Origin: Beaufortia kweichowensis
Taxonomy: Eukaryota; Chordata; Actinopteri; Cypriniformes; Gastromyzontidae
Direction: 5' to 3'
NCBI GenBank assembly: GCA_019155185.1
Contig: CM032815.1
Coordinates: forward strand, 1,683,001-1,747,000
Length of the DNA stretch: 64,000 nucleotides
Shown: one piece after another, positions 37,850-48,700 of the stretch
Layout of the letters: the number at the start of each line of letters is the position of its first letter
Position numbering within the stretch: position 1 is the first letter of the stretch
Notes under the pieces: generated by a model
Told to the model about the DNA's origin: nothing
What the model saw: only the letters and a program-made list of their open reading frames with translations
Database searches by the model: none
Translations under genes and position numbers: made by a program

Positions 37850-40800
37850 GAGAAAAACTTTAGAGCAAATGTCCCATTTTATAGCGATTTCATGTGGGAA
37901 TGCATCGGAGTGTTTCTATTGGATGCTTTGGGAGGCAGTACGTGCCTGTCAGCCAATCAGATGAGAGTTTCACGGAGCACGGGCAGTCCACAGGTGAATC
38001 ACTTTTTACTGTACTACGTGACGCAATGGCCAGGTATTAATCTCGGTTTAAAATAGCGTGTGAATGAGATTTGATAAAGTTCAGGAAATGTGTTTTACAT
38101 TTGTCGTGTCAAATTTGCTTTTTAATCAATGTGGAACTGGTCATTTTTTTCGACTGAGTTGATTGATTATAGGGTATTTCCTAAAACTTCAGATTACACC
38201 TTTGGAGAAAACATGCTATTAAGTTACTATCGCTTTTATCCAGATCGACTTTAAAATAAGGAAGATCACAAGCAAATTGTCAAACGTTCATTATTCACGG
38301 GACAAATATTCCTATGATAAATTGTAGTTTGGATAAATGTTGACACAAAACACTTGATAACTGTTTCTGTGAACATGTGAACTAAGATTGCAAGTTGCAA
38401 AATGGAGATAAGACGACAAAAACAAAGCAGTAATGTGCGTCTTCACAAGTCAACAAAAACAGCTCGAAGTGTCTGAAAAGGTGACGGAGTGGGATGTGAC
38501 AAAATGCACGATACTGTTTCACTTCCAAGTTTTGTGAGAAGTTACAAAATATCACGGCCAGCCACATTAAGCGGAAACTGATCAGTGAAAGACGATACAA
38601 TTTCATTTACAACAGAAGAATTATATTGTTTTCCTTCGTGCACTATACATGCTCGTTTTAGTAATGCACACTGGTCACCTGGTACGTAATTATTATAACA
38701 CAAACAAGGTATAAATCCCTATTACTCTGGTAACATAAAGCTCTCTTGATTTGCGCATGCGCAATCTCGGTACTACGCACGCTTGCGTTGATATTACTTG
38801 TACATCTTTGTACATACAATAAACGTTACACCCCACAAATGAAAATATCTGTTTTGTTATAAATCTATTTTTTTCTAAGCAAATTTCACAAATGCAAATT
38901 CTCCAATTGTAAACCTGTCTTCTCTGTCTTCTTAAAAGAAATGGAAAATTATTTAAATGTAATTTCAGTATCTACTAATAAGAAAGCCATAAGGACTGTT
39001 AGAATTTGCTCCGCCTTTGATCTCTTTATGTGATCATGTTTAGATGATGGCCCTTCTTCTTATTATTTTTTATTTTATTTTTTTATTCTATTATTTTTCT
39101 TATTTAATTTTATATTATTTTTACTTTATTTATTTGTTTGTTTATTTTTTTGTGCTTTGTTTCCTTTATAATTTTGTGGTTGTGATGTATGCCTATTCTC
39201 CTGCTCTGTATGTTCTGTGCGTTCTATGCAATAAAAAAAAATACAATAAACGTTACTCAACGTTTTCTTAGACTGAAACAACACCCGAATGTATGAAGAC
39301 GTCCGCAATGAACGTACTTTTATTCATGTTTTTTAGTAGTTAATTAGATTATTTCATAACACAATCTTCTCTATTGATCACTTTAATCTACATGGACCGA
39401 TACTATAGCTGTCATATGCCAAAAGAGCGTCTCATGCATACTGCAAGCTGTACTATTGTAAAAGTTTAGTATATTCTGCATCACATGCTTTGTTTACTAA
39501 AGCAGATGGTGATTAATAGCAAGGAAACAGTTTTCGCTGAAATCTCCAAAACAATGAATGTCAATGATCTTGTTTATGTGAATGAGCTTTGCATTCTTCA
39601 CTGTAATGAGCTGATGGCTTTTTTCAGGTATATCTGATCAATGTCTCCAGCTTTATCACTGCAGAGTTGATCAATCATATTATCTACGACAAACAAAAGC
39701 ACAGTTTTGATCTTAAAATAGAAACAGTTAAGGTCTCTGTATTCCGAGAAGAACGAGTTACTGAGGATTTTAAAGTCAAATTATGATTTTTCCCCCATCA
39801 TAATCCTATGGGCTCTGGTCATGCTTTAAGCCTACGTGAGGAACTACATTCATTTGAGAATGAACCCAAAATGAGTACTTTACCATGAGGAACAAAAACA
39901 ACTGCTAACCCAATTACATAAGCTCCAACTAGTTTGCGCTTGTTTTTCACTTTAAACTGCTACTTACTGTGATTTGAGCTCTTTCCCAAAGTTGTTGTGA
40001 CCAAGCCTTTTGAAATTCAGTAATTTCCCCATAATAGCAGTATCAATCAAGTAGATCTTTTTCAAATTTAATTTAAAGTACGTCATTATTTACCTTTTTA
40101 GGGATTTAGGGTTTTATTTAAAGCACCTGAAAGCATTATGAAAAGCATTTATAAAATCATAAAATAATTTTCACACTGTTTACAAATGCATGTGGACACT
40201 TCCAAGCAAATGTCAACCTTATTATGAAAAGTTTTTACCATGATAGCACAGATGTCAATATTTAGTGGTTTATATCCACAAGGTATCCATGTAAGGTCTC
40301 TTTTAAAAACAAATTTATAGTCATGGAGTGCTGTTGTTTTTTTCACATCCATAATAGTGAATTTCTAAGAAAATTGGTTAAAATGTTTAGGTGGAAAGGA
40401 TGATCGCAATAAATCTAACATTGGCTCCAAGTGGTCTGACAGTTTCTCAGAAAGGGGTCTCTTAGGAAGTTTTTGTATGCTTGTGTTTGTAGTTAGTTGC
40501 TAGCTTTGCTTTTCTTCCTAGAAAACATCCACTTAGATTATGGTTCACAAAAAAGATTATCCATATTTTTAAACAATTAGCATAATTTTTGCCTTAAAAG
40601 GACAGTGTGTGTGTATTATAATAATCTAATTATAGATACAGATTAATACATATTAGTATTTACAGTCTGACAGAAATGTTTTGTCGTTGTCACATTTAAT
40701 TAATTAATTTATTAAGTAATTTATTGCCTATACTCCTGTTGCAGGCTGATATATAAAATATCGCTTGGTCGCCACCTACTGGCTGACTCTCGGTATGTTC
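37850..40800. other. Intergenic stretch between slc43a2 and the TRIM gene
   Basis: The two genes are divergently transcribed. Apart from the retroposed insertion at 38830-39240 and AT-rich DNA, I see no gene. Confidence 0.55.
38830..39240 (+). mobile_element. Retroposed insertion flanked by a 16-bp target-site duplication
   Basis: The sequence ATACAATAAACGTTAC occurs exactly at 38814-38829 and again at 39241-39256. The 411 bp between the copies end in AATAAAAAAAA, a polyadenylation signal fused to an A-tail. Long exact duplications plus an A-tail are the mark of LINE-driven retroposition. The insert includes a T-rich section (39040-39160) and encodes nothing recognisable, so it may be a LINE 3' end or a retrocopied transcript. 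Confidence 0.75.
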
Positions 40801-40855
40801 TCAGTTTAGTTTTCTCAAAAACGAAACCAGGAAACTAAAGCTGACAGAAAGTGAA
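40751..40855 (+). promoter_or_regulatory. TRIM promoter with interferon-response-like motifs
   Basis: A TATA-like ATATAAAATA lies at about 40751. Downstream come IRF-type words: AAAACGAAACC and GGAAACT within 40817-40837 (the overall layout is close to an ISRE), and GAAAGTGAA at 40847-40855. These sit 35-75 bp before the ATG. Fish TRIMs of this type are often interferon- or virus-inducible. The motif calls are by eye. Confidence 0.5.
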
Positions 40856-40889
40856 CCAGTTGTTGCGCTTTATATCTAGTTGCCATAAA

Positions 40890-43800
40890 ATGGCAGAAGC
40901 CACTTTTTCAGAAGACCAGTTCTGCTGTTCAATCTGTCTGGATCTATTGAAGGATCCAGTGGCCATTCCCTGTGGACACAGTTACTGTATGAGCTGTATA
41001 ACAGGATGTTGGGATCAGGACGATGACAAGGGAGTGTACAACTGCCCTCAGTGCAGACAGACCTTCACTCCAAGACCTGTTTTGGGTAAAAACACCATTC
41101 TGGCTGAAATGGTGGAGAAACTGAAGAAGATGAATGCTGTTCCTCCTGAATGCTGTGCTGAACGTGGTGATGTGCAGTGTAACGTCTGCACTGGACGAAA
41201 ATACAAAGCCGTCAAGTCCTGCTTGACTTGTCTCAACTCTTACTGTCAAAATCACCTCGAACAACACGAACATTTCTTTAAAGGTAAAAGGCACTATTTG
41301 ATGGATGCCACTGGACATATGGATGAGCTCATCTGCTGTGAACATGACAGGCCGCTCGAAGTTTTCTGTCGTACTGATCAATTATGTATTTGTTTGATGT
41401 GTGTGATGGACAAACACAAAAACCATGACACTGAAACAGCTTCAGCAGAGAGGATAGAGAAACAGGTATGTGAAAGCAGATATTGCTCTGGTAATTAGTG
41501 ATTGTTGTTTTTTGTAATGAATTTGGTCACGTCAGTGTTACATGATTCTACGCTTGTTACATTATTGTGACGTCACGCAACATGCAAACACCAACTATGG
41601 ACCAATCAGAGACGAGTGTTTCATTTATTCAGTTGAAGACACATCCTTGTCTAAGTAAAACAAATGGTACTTATTTTTTTAAATCTTCAATGTATACACA
41701 CACTATTTACACTACAAAATGGCATAGAAGAATTGTGCATAAGTATGCAATATGCACCTGTAGATCAAATCTCTGATACACTGACAACAACTTAAACTAC
41801 CGATTGAGATACTCATCAAAAAACATTGTGAGTTTATTGTTTTTCTTTGTTTAACAGAGACAGCTTGGTAAAATACAGAGACAATTCAAGGAGAGAATCA
41901 AAGAAAGAGAGGAGAAGCTTCAGGAATTGAGAGATGCTGTGAAATCACACAAGGTGAGTTCTGCAAAGATCTGGATCACTTAGGACTTCAATGCCCATTT
42001 ATTGTGTACTTTATTTAACTGTAGTTTTAATAATTTAAAGAATAAACAACACATGGTGTATATATGTATATCATGAACAGCTGAGAATCATCTTTGTGTG
42101 TCCTAACAGTGCTTTGCACAGGCAGCAGTGGAGGACAGTGAGAGGATCTTTACTGAATTTATTCATTTTATTGAGAGAAGCCGCTCTGAGGTGACACAGC
42201 TGATCAGAGATCAGGAAAAGGCTGCAGTTAGTCGAGCTGAAGGGTTCATGAAGCAACTGGAGCAGGGGATTGCTGATCTGAGAAGAAGAAATGCTGAGCT
42301 GGAGCAGCTTCCACACACCAATGAGGACATTCATTTTCTTCAGGTAACAGCTCTATAACAGCAGGACAGTGGTGTAAAGAATGTGTTTTGAAAAACATAA
42401 GGGTGAGTAAATAACAAAATGCCTTTTACAAACATTTTCACTATATGTAACTTTAATGATATTGTGTTTCCTTTTGTGTAGAGTTTCCAGTCTCTCTCTG
42501 TTCTTCCTGAATCTGCAGACTTAGACAACATGACTATCAGTTCTCAGTTGTCTTTTGATGGTTTGACAAAAGGTATATCGCTGTTAAGAGGAAAAGTTGA
42601 AGATTTCTGCAAAGAAGAGATAGACATGATATCACAAAAAGGTAAAGCACTAAATGTTTATAACTTTTGTGTTGTGTTTTTTGTGCTGTAAATGCATATA
42701 TTTTGTGTATATTGAATTAACTTGATCTCTGCATTAAAATATCACACCTCCAGTCAGATACGTTGAGATCATCCCGAACTCTGAACCAAAGACTAGGCAG
42801 GAATTCTTGCAATGTAAGTTTAGAACGGTATAAAATAATATCCAATTAAATAAAATACACAAAATGACATACACCAACAATGAGCAGAATCAGAATTCAT
42901 TATTATTATTTTTTTATTTATTGTGCGTGTAAACGGATACAACTTTAAATGTAAAATAAATATTGGAAACAAATTAATAATATTTGGAAAATAAAAGTGT
43001 TTAAAAGTGTTTTCTTTTTTTTTTTTATAAACACTTAATTTTTAAAACATTGTATTTTAATGTTTAATTCTTTATTATGTGTAAACCAGCCCTGAGTTTG
43101 GACGAGATGGAAATGAAATCTACAGCGATTATTAAAAAGTATCTCTACATCAATGACTTAAAGGAGGCAGTGCAATGCGTGCAGGATCTGAACAGTTCCT
43201 CTCTGCTCTTCGTGTTTGTACGGAATGGTGTGAAGTACACATTGGAGCACAGCACCATTGCTAGGGAGCACATAGGTCTGCTGTTTCAGAAGCTTGTTGG
43301 CGCTGGAATACTTCCTCCTGAACAGTTCTACAAGGGACTGCAGAAGATTCTCGAAATCGCAGATGTCATTGAAATTCCTCATATTTGGTTGGCTGAGATT
43401 ATCACACCCATGCTACAAGAGGAAGGCATCCCCATGGGCCAGCTCTTTAGGGAGGTGTCCAAACCTCTTCTGCCTAAAGGAAAAGCAGCTGTCCTGCTGG
43501 TAGAAATACTTAACCTTCTCTGCAAAGGACTAAGTCACAAAAAGGCTGGATTAATGTGGTTAGAGGCAGGACTCAGCTGGAAAGACTTCCTGCCTGAGGA
43601 TGAAGATGTCAATAAGTTTGTTACAGAGAAGAAGATGGAGTTCACACTGGATGAGGAGTCTGAAAAGCCCAGTAAAAAAGAGCTGACTGCAGACGAGCTG
43701 AGTAAACATTTGGACAGGTTGTTGCAGGATAAAGCCAACAACCAGAGAATCTATGACTGGGTTGAGGCCAACCTAGATGAGCTGCAGATAAGCTCCAATC

Positions 43801-44171
43801 AGTTTGTGCGGGCACTGATGACGTCCGTGTGTCAGTCTGCCATTATATGTGAGAACCCTTACAAAGTGGATGTGAAGCAGATTACCCAAAGGGCCAGACT
43901 GCTACAGAAGTACCTGTCTGATGAATCGAAGGAGCTGCAGGCGCTCTACGCTCTCCAGGCGCTCATGGTGCAGATGGAGCAGCCAGCCAATTTACTACGC
44001 ATGTTCTTTGATGCCCTGTACGATGAGGACGTGATCAAAGTGGAGGCGTTCTACAAATGGGAGTCGAGCAAAGACCCTGCAGAGCAGCTTGGGAAGGGTG
44101 TGGCCCTGAAATCCGTCTCTGCTTTCTTTATCTGGTTATGGGATACTGAGGACTTTTCTGACAGCAGCTAA
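40890..44171 (+). CDS. Chimeric TRIM (RING/B-box/coiled coil) fused to eIF4G MA3-W2 domains
   Basis: The predicted product is 735 aa, from exons 40890-41465, 41858-41953, 42110-42343, 42482-42641, 42754-42813 and 43090-44171. Residues 13-55 form a C3HC4 RING (CSIC..CGHSYCMSC..CPQC), expected to act as an E3 ubiquitin ligase. B-box zinc sites follow at about 97-127 and 149-180, then a coiled coil to about 355. A normal finTRIM would next splice to a B30.2/SPRY exon. Here the donor CAAT|gtaagt (phase 1) meets the acceptor AACCAG|CC in matching phase and reads into eIF4G. MA3 lies at about 380-546 and W2 at about 571-733 (FYKWESSKDPAEQ, ELQALYALQALM). In eIF4G these bind eIF4A and Mnk kinases. 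The eIF4G part is one intronless exon, so it is probably a retrocopy. The chosen start has a fair context (aaaATGg). No premature stop was found. Whether the junction is used is not proven. Confidence 0.8.
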
Positions 44172-44376
44172 TTCTGAACCGTAGTAGTCCTGTTAGCACT
44201 GAAAAAACAGTGCTGGAGACTAATGAGGGGAAGATTTCTGACAACCAAGCTGATCTTGAATCCTTATCTGTTCAGGGTGGCTCAGATAAAAACTACAATC
44301 ATTTCTCAGTCGTTTCTTTTGCTCTGTCTCTTGTGGCTAAAGTCCACCAATAACAAAATAAAAAACATTAAACAAA

Positions 44377-44796
44377 GCCTTCTCTGGTACTTTAGAAACT
44401 ATCGCACCAATTAGATTAAAGAGAATTAAAGAAAGAACGCCAGCACCATGGTATAATAACCACACCTCAGCCCTAAAAAAGGCAGCTAGAAAAATGGAAC
44501 GTAGATGGAGGATTACAAACCTAGAAGTATGGCGTGATGCATGAAAAGAGAGTACTAACAAGTACAAACAGGCTCTAAAAACCGCCAAATCTTCATATCT
44601 TAGCAAGCTGATCGCAGAAAATCAAAATAACCCACGATTTCTTTTTAATACAGTCACAAAACTGACTAAAATCAAATCATTAACAGAAAAAGATGCTAAA
44701 CTACAACACGATAGTAATGATTTCATGAAATTCTTTGCAAATACAATCGAGCAGATTAGAGAAAATATTCACTCAGCCTCTCTATCCTGGCTTTAG
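44377..44796 (+). mobile_element. Decayed non-LTR retrotransposon (LINE) ORF fragment
   Basis: This plus-strand frame of 139 codons has one internal stop (TGA at 44542). It contains RIKERTPAPWYN, LKKAARKMERRW and KYKQALKTAKSSYLSKLI. This is the linker region between endonuclease and reverse transcriptase that I recognise from Rex/L2-like fish LINEs. It starts about 205 bp after the TRIM-eIF4G stop codon. The catalytic domains are absent, and it is not expected to be active. Confidence 0.75.
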
Positions 44797-45233
44797 TGTT
44801 GCTAATGGATCAGAAGTGAAACTGTGTGACAAAGATGAAACTGTGTGACAGAGACTTTATAAATAGCATTGTATAACAGCTTTAAGCTACATGACAATAA
44901 CAGGGAGATGTTTCTTTTTTTCTAATTAATAACGCAATCAACTTGTCAGATATTACCAAAATAAAAAAAACTATTTTGAATAATGAAGTAGAAAAAAATG
45001 TAGAAAACTTATGTTTGATAGAGCTTAACTTTCAGATTTAGTGTGATATTAAAAGTAAGATAAGGTGTGTGTATCTGTCATTATTAACATTTAGTCTCCT
45101 TTAATTCTGTACAAGGTTAAAAACATTGCTTATCTGTTTTTCGGAAGAATTGCTCTGTTTTTTAACTTGCATGTCTTAATTACAATTTGTAACCTTTTCT
45201 TTTCATTCATTTAAAAAAAACACTAAATATGCA

Positions 45234-45239
45234 AATAAA
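45234..45239 (+). terminator. Candidate polyadenylation signal of the TRIM-eIF4G gene
   Basis: AATAAA follows AT-rich sequence about 1.1 kb after the stop codon. An earlier AATAAA at 44357-44362 is nearer the stop and could be used instead or be part of the retrocopy tail. Confidence 0.4.
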
Positions 45240-45341
45240 GTTTCTTCTTATAAAAAGAGGCTGAAGTTTCTTTTAATGATTTTCATGACTGAATCAGAAT
45301 GGGACTGTAGTTGTTTTTTAATACATTTTTAGCCAGTGTCA

Positions 45342-45415
45342 TCCATTTACATTTACATTTAGGCATTTAGCTGACGCTTTTATCCAAAGCGACTTACAAA
45401 TAGATTTACAAACTG
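45342..45415 (-). repeat. SINE-type 3' tail fragment
   Basis: The words catttacatttaggcattt and gcttttatccaaagcgac form the 3'-end signature of a tRNA-derived SINE abundant in fish. The same tail in the other orientation ends the element at 54112-54241. Only the tail is recognisable here. Confidence 0.65.
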
Positions 45416-45597
45416 TGTTTTTTCATCCCATAGAAAAAACACAGTTTACCTTCACAGAGGTTTAGGTAGTTAAGTAGTTGCCGAAAAGCAAATGCCATTT
45501 GTCCACCACTGTCATCCCAACCAAACAATACAAAAGAACAGAAACAACAGATGAAAGTTTCTTACACATGGTTTTGCAGTACTGGTACATTGCAGTT

Positions 45598-45775
45598 CGG
45601 GGCGGCACCTCTACGCGGCAGTAGCGCGTTCTCGTTACCGTTTAGCAACTCGCAAATGTACATAAACTCTTCCGGCAACGGCAAAATGGTGGAATTGTCA
45701 TTATTTTTGGCGCCCGGAAAAATATCCTAATAAGCCTGTTAACCGTGTTTTAGATGCGCTTTAGATTACATCACC
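45598..45775 (+). promoter_or_regulatory. paxbp1: paxbp1 promoter region
   Basis: CpG-bearing sequence (gcggcacctctacgcggcag, gcgcgttctcg, ggcgcccgg) without a TATA box lies just before the paxbp1 start codon. This is typical of a housekeeping promoter. The TSS is not determined. Confidence 0.5.
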
Positions 45776-48700
45776 ATGTTTAAGAAAGCTAAAAGGTGCA
45801 ATTTCCGACGGCGGAATGAGTCTGAAGATGAGGAGAAAGAGGAGGATCGGCAGTCTGGAGGGCCTGGCGCTGAAGATTCGGCGAAACCAAGTGAGTCCAC
45901 CACCTGCCCCGGAGCAAACGTGCTGAACAATCACGGTAACGGGGTTCAGTCCGGTCTGGTGAAATCCAGCAAAGAGAAGGAGAAGAAGAAAAAGAAGGAG
46001 AACCGAGAGGAATCGAAGGCGAGTCTGCTGAGCTTCCAAGATGATGAAGGTACGTGAATATTTGCCACTGCAGTCATCGCACACTTGCAGTTTGTTTGGG
46101 CAAAACATTAACTCTATTGTGCCAACGTATTAATTTATTTAATAAAAAACTAAAATGTTATTTCAAATATTTTTGTGATGGATTACTTGGAGCAAATAAT
46201 GAATAAAAAGCAGTCAATAAGAGTCCAGCATGGATAGAAACTCCTTTAGTGCTGTTTAAAAAGCATCACAGGTTGAGACCTCAAGAATCTGGATGACAAA
46301 ATGTCAATAGTATGATTTTCAAATTGGAGATGATCAAATATAACATAGTGTTCATTTATTTTGGATGCTTTTAGTCACAACATAATTCCCACACTTAAAT
46401 GTAGTTATTAATTGGTTTTAATGAGTTACTACTATTCTAAAATGTGGAAAAACTTTTGACTGGTACTGTACTACAGAACCATGGTGTTAAACTGTGGTTA
46501 CTATATCAAAACCATGATTAATTTGTGGTAACCGTGGTTTAACCAGAGTAACCGATGTGTCTGCATTTATTCCATCCTGTCCTATTGCATCTGACTATTA
46601 GATGAGGCTGAAGTGTTTCGTGTGAAGAAATCCAACCACAGCAAAAAGATTGTCAAGCAGCTGAAGAAAGAATACAAGGAAGATTTGGAAAAAACCTCTC
46701 ACGGCCTACCAGACAAAAGCACACGACTTGACGGTATTGAGTTTTGTTATATATCATATGGGCTATATAAATCAAAAGGGGGCTGTGTTTATACGGGAAA
46801 GACGGTTTGACAAATGTCTGCAAATATTCAATATTATTAATTTTACAAGCCCCATAGTATTACGATCCTTACTAATCTAATACAGCTAGACCATCTTGGA
46901 CTGCAACATTAGATAAAAGCGGCACCGTAGGTTTGGGTTATTGCTCACTGGTTTATTTGTTCCAGGTGGATCGGCTCAGAATCAGACGTTTAAAGAAGAG
47001 CCCTTAGAGGTCAGCAGAGCCAGCAGTGAGCATGGTGAAGAGGAAATGGAGGTGGACAGCAGTGAGGAACAGGAGGAGGAGAGTGATCAAAAGGGCGCAG
47101 GTGGAGCGTTTAGTCAGGCTCTGTCCGCCCTCAGCTCCCTCAGACCAGGTGAGCACCACCTGACGTGTAGTCAGCATGATTAGGCTGCTTTTGATGTTTA
47201 AACACGTGATGATCTATCATGCACACTTCGAACTCCTGCTGATGGGTATTGTGTTTAAACATTCACTGTTGTCAAACAATGCATGCAATCTCAAATCTGC
47301 GTTTTTGTATGCCAAACAAAGGTGGTTCGGTCATAAATTCTGATGAAACTACGGCTCATGTGAAAGCGCTCCGTCATTCTGTTTACACTAATAATAAGTC
47401 TGACTTTCCCACAGGCGAGATCCCAGATGCTGCGTTTATCCACGCCGCTCGTAAGCGTAGGCAAATGGCTAGGGAGCTCGGGGGTGACACCCCGTTGGTG
47501 GAGAACGAGGTGACGAACAAGCGTCTCGTTCACGAGGATGAGCATGGCGGCAGCGACGACGATGATGAGAAGAGAATTGTCTTCAGTGGCGTCAATCAGA
47601 AGAGTCAGAGGCAGAAAATAGCCGAGGAGATTGGTTAGTGTGTTACGCGTGCTGATTAGTGCTCAAAGCTCCGAGTTAAGACCTAGGAAAGGTCATTCTT
47701 GAAGCAAAGTCTGATATTTGTGTTTGTTTATGTTGTTTGTCGCCTGATTCAGGTGTTGAATGCAGCGATGATGAAGCTCTAGATAATGGACAAGATGAAG
47801 AAGTGAGTCGCTGGGAGCAGGAACAGATCAGGAAGGGCATTAGCATCCCTCAGGTGAGTCACAGTATGCACACAAAGGCACTTGATGGTTTAAATAAATG
47901 CTATTAATACTGCAGAAAGGATGTTTTTTTACATTTTTAATTAATGGTTTTTAGATTATTGGATGTGATCATCTGCTTAATCCATTTTATGTTTTGGTAA
48001 TTTAGGTCCAAGCCACCCAAGAGGACACAACCATGTATTACCAAGGCGGTTATGACGCGCAGCCCTACGGAGCTTCCTACGCCATGCCGTTTACCTACGC
48101 GGCTACCACTCTTGTAACAGACGGCAACAAGCCAATGAAAGCAGAGACTTCAGTCCCCTATCCCATTCCCTCTAGTGATCTGACCCCAATAACCACAGAT
48201 CTGGTAAAGAAACGTCTCATGGACAGGTACGGTCTGAGCTACCCTCTGTCCGGCGGTTACAGTAACCTCTCAATCGCCCAGTTTAGTTCTGTCCAGTTGA
48301 ATAATAATGTTATGTTGACGGGATTGCTGTCAGTGAATGTAGGTATTGAAGCTTGGTGGGATTTGACAGCCTGGAAATGAACTGATATATATGACCACTT
48401 TCTGTAAATCTTCACTTGTCACGTAATGAGCTAAACATTCAGACTCTAGAACCTTCAATCTAATTGCTTGGACAACAATCGTTTAGCCAACACATGCTGT
48501 CAGGACATGTGCCACCCCAGTAACTCCCTCATAAGTCACTAATGATAAATCTCTTTTTGACTCCAGGCTAAACTTCCTGCGTCAGGGGCACAGTTCCAAT
48601 GCCCGGCGCTTTGAGCAGATCCAGGAGGAGCTGGAGGCCTCTAAAAAGACCATCCAGCTCCTGGAGGGCTCCTCGCAGGAGGCTGCAGACAAATATAGAT

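Noticed and set aside
40851..40889. Upstream in-frame start for the TRIM protein
   Set aside because: The codon at 40851 is GTG. The ATG at 40890 has good context and begins MAEA like other fish TRIMs.
44337..44606. Minus-strand 89-codon frame
   Set aside because: It is antisense to the LINE fragment, whose plus-strand translation is recognisable.
44172..45600. Search for a leftover B30.2/SPRY exon downstream of the eIF4G exon
   Set aside because: No frame resembling B30.2 was found on the plus strand in this interval. Only LINE and SINE remnants and AT-rich DNA are present.
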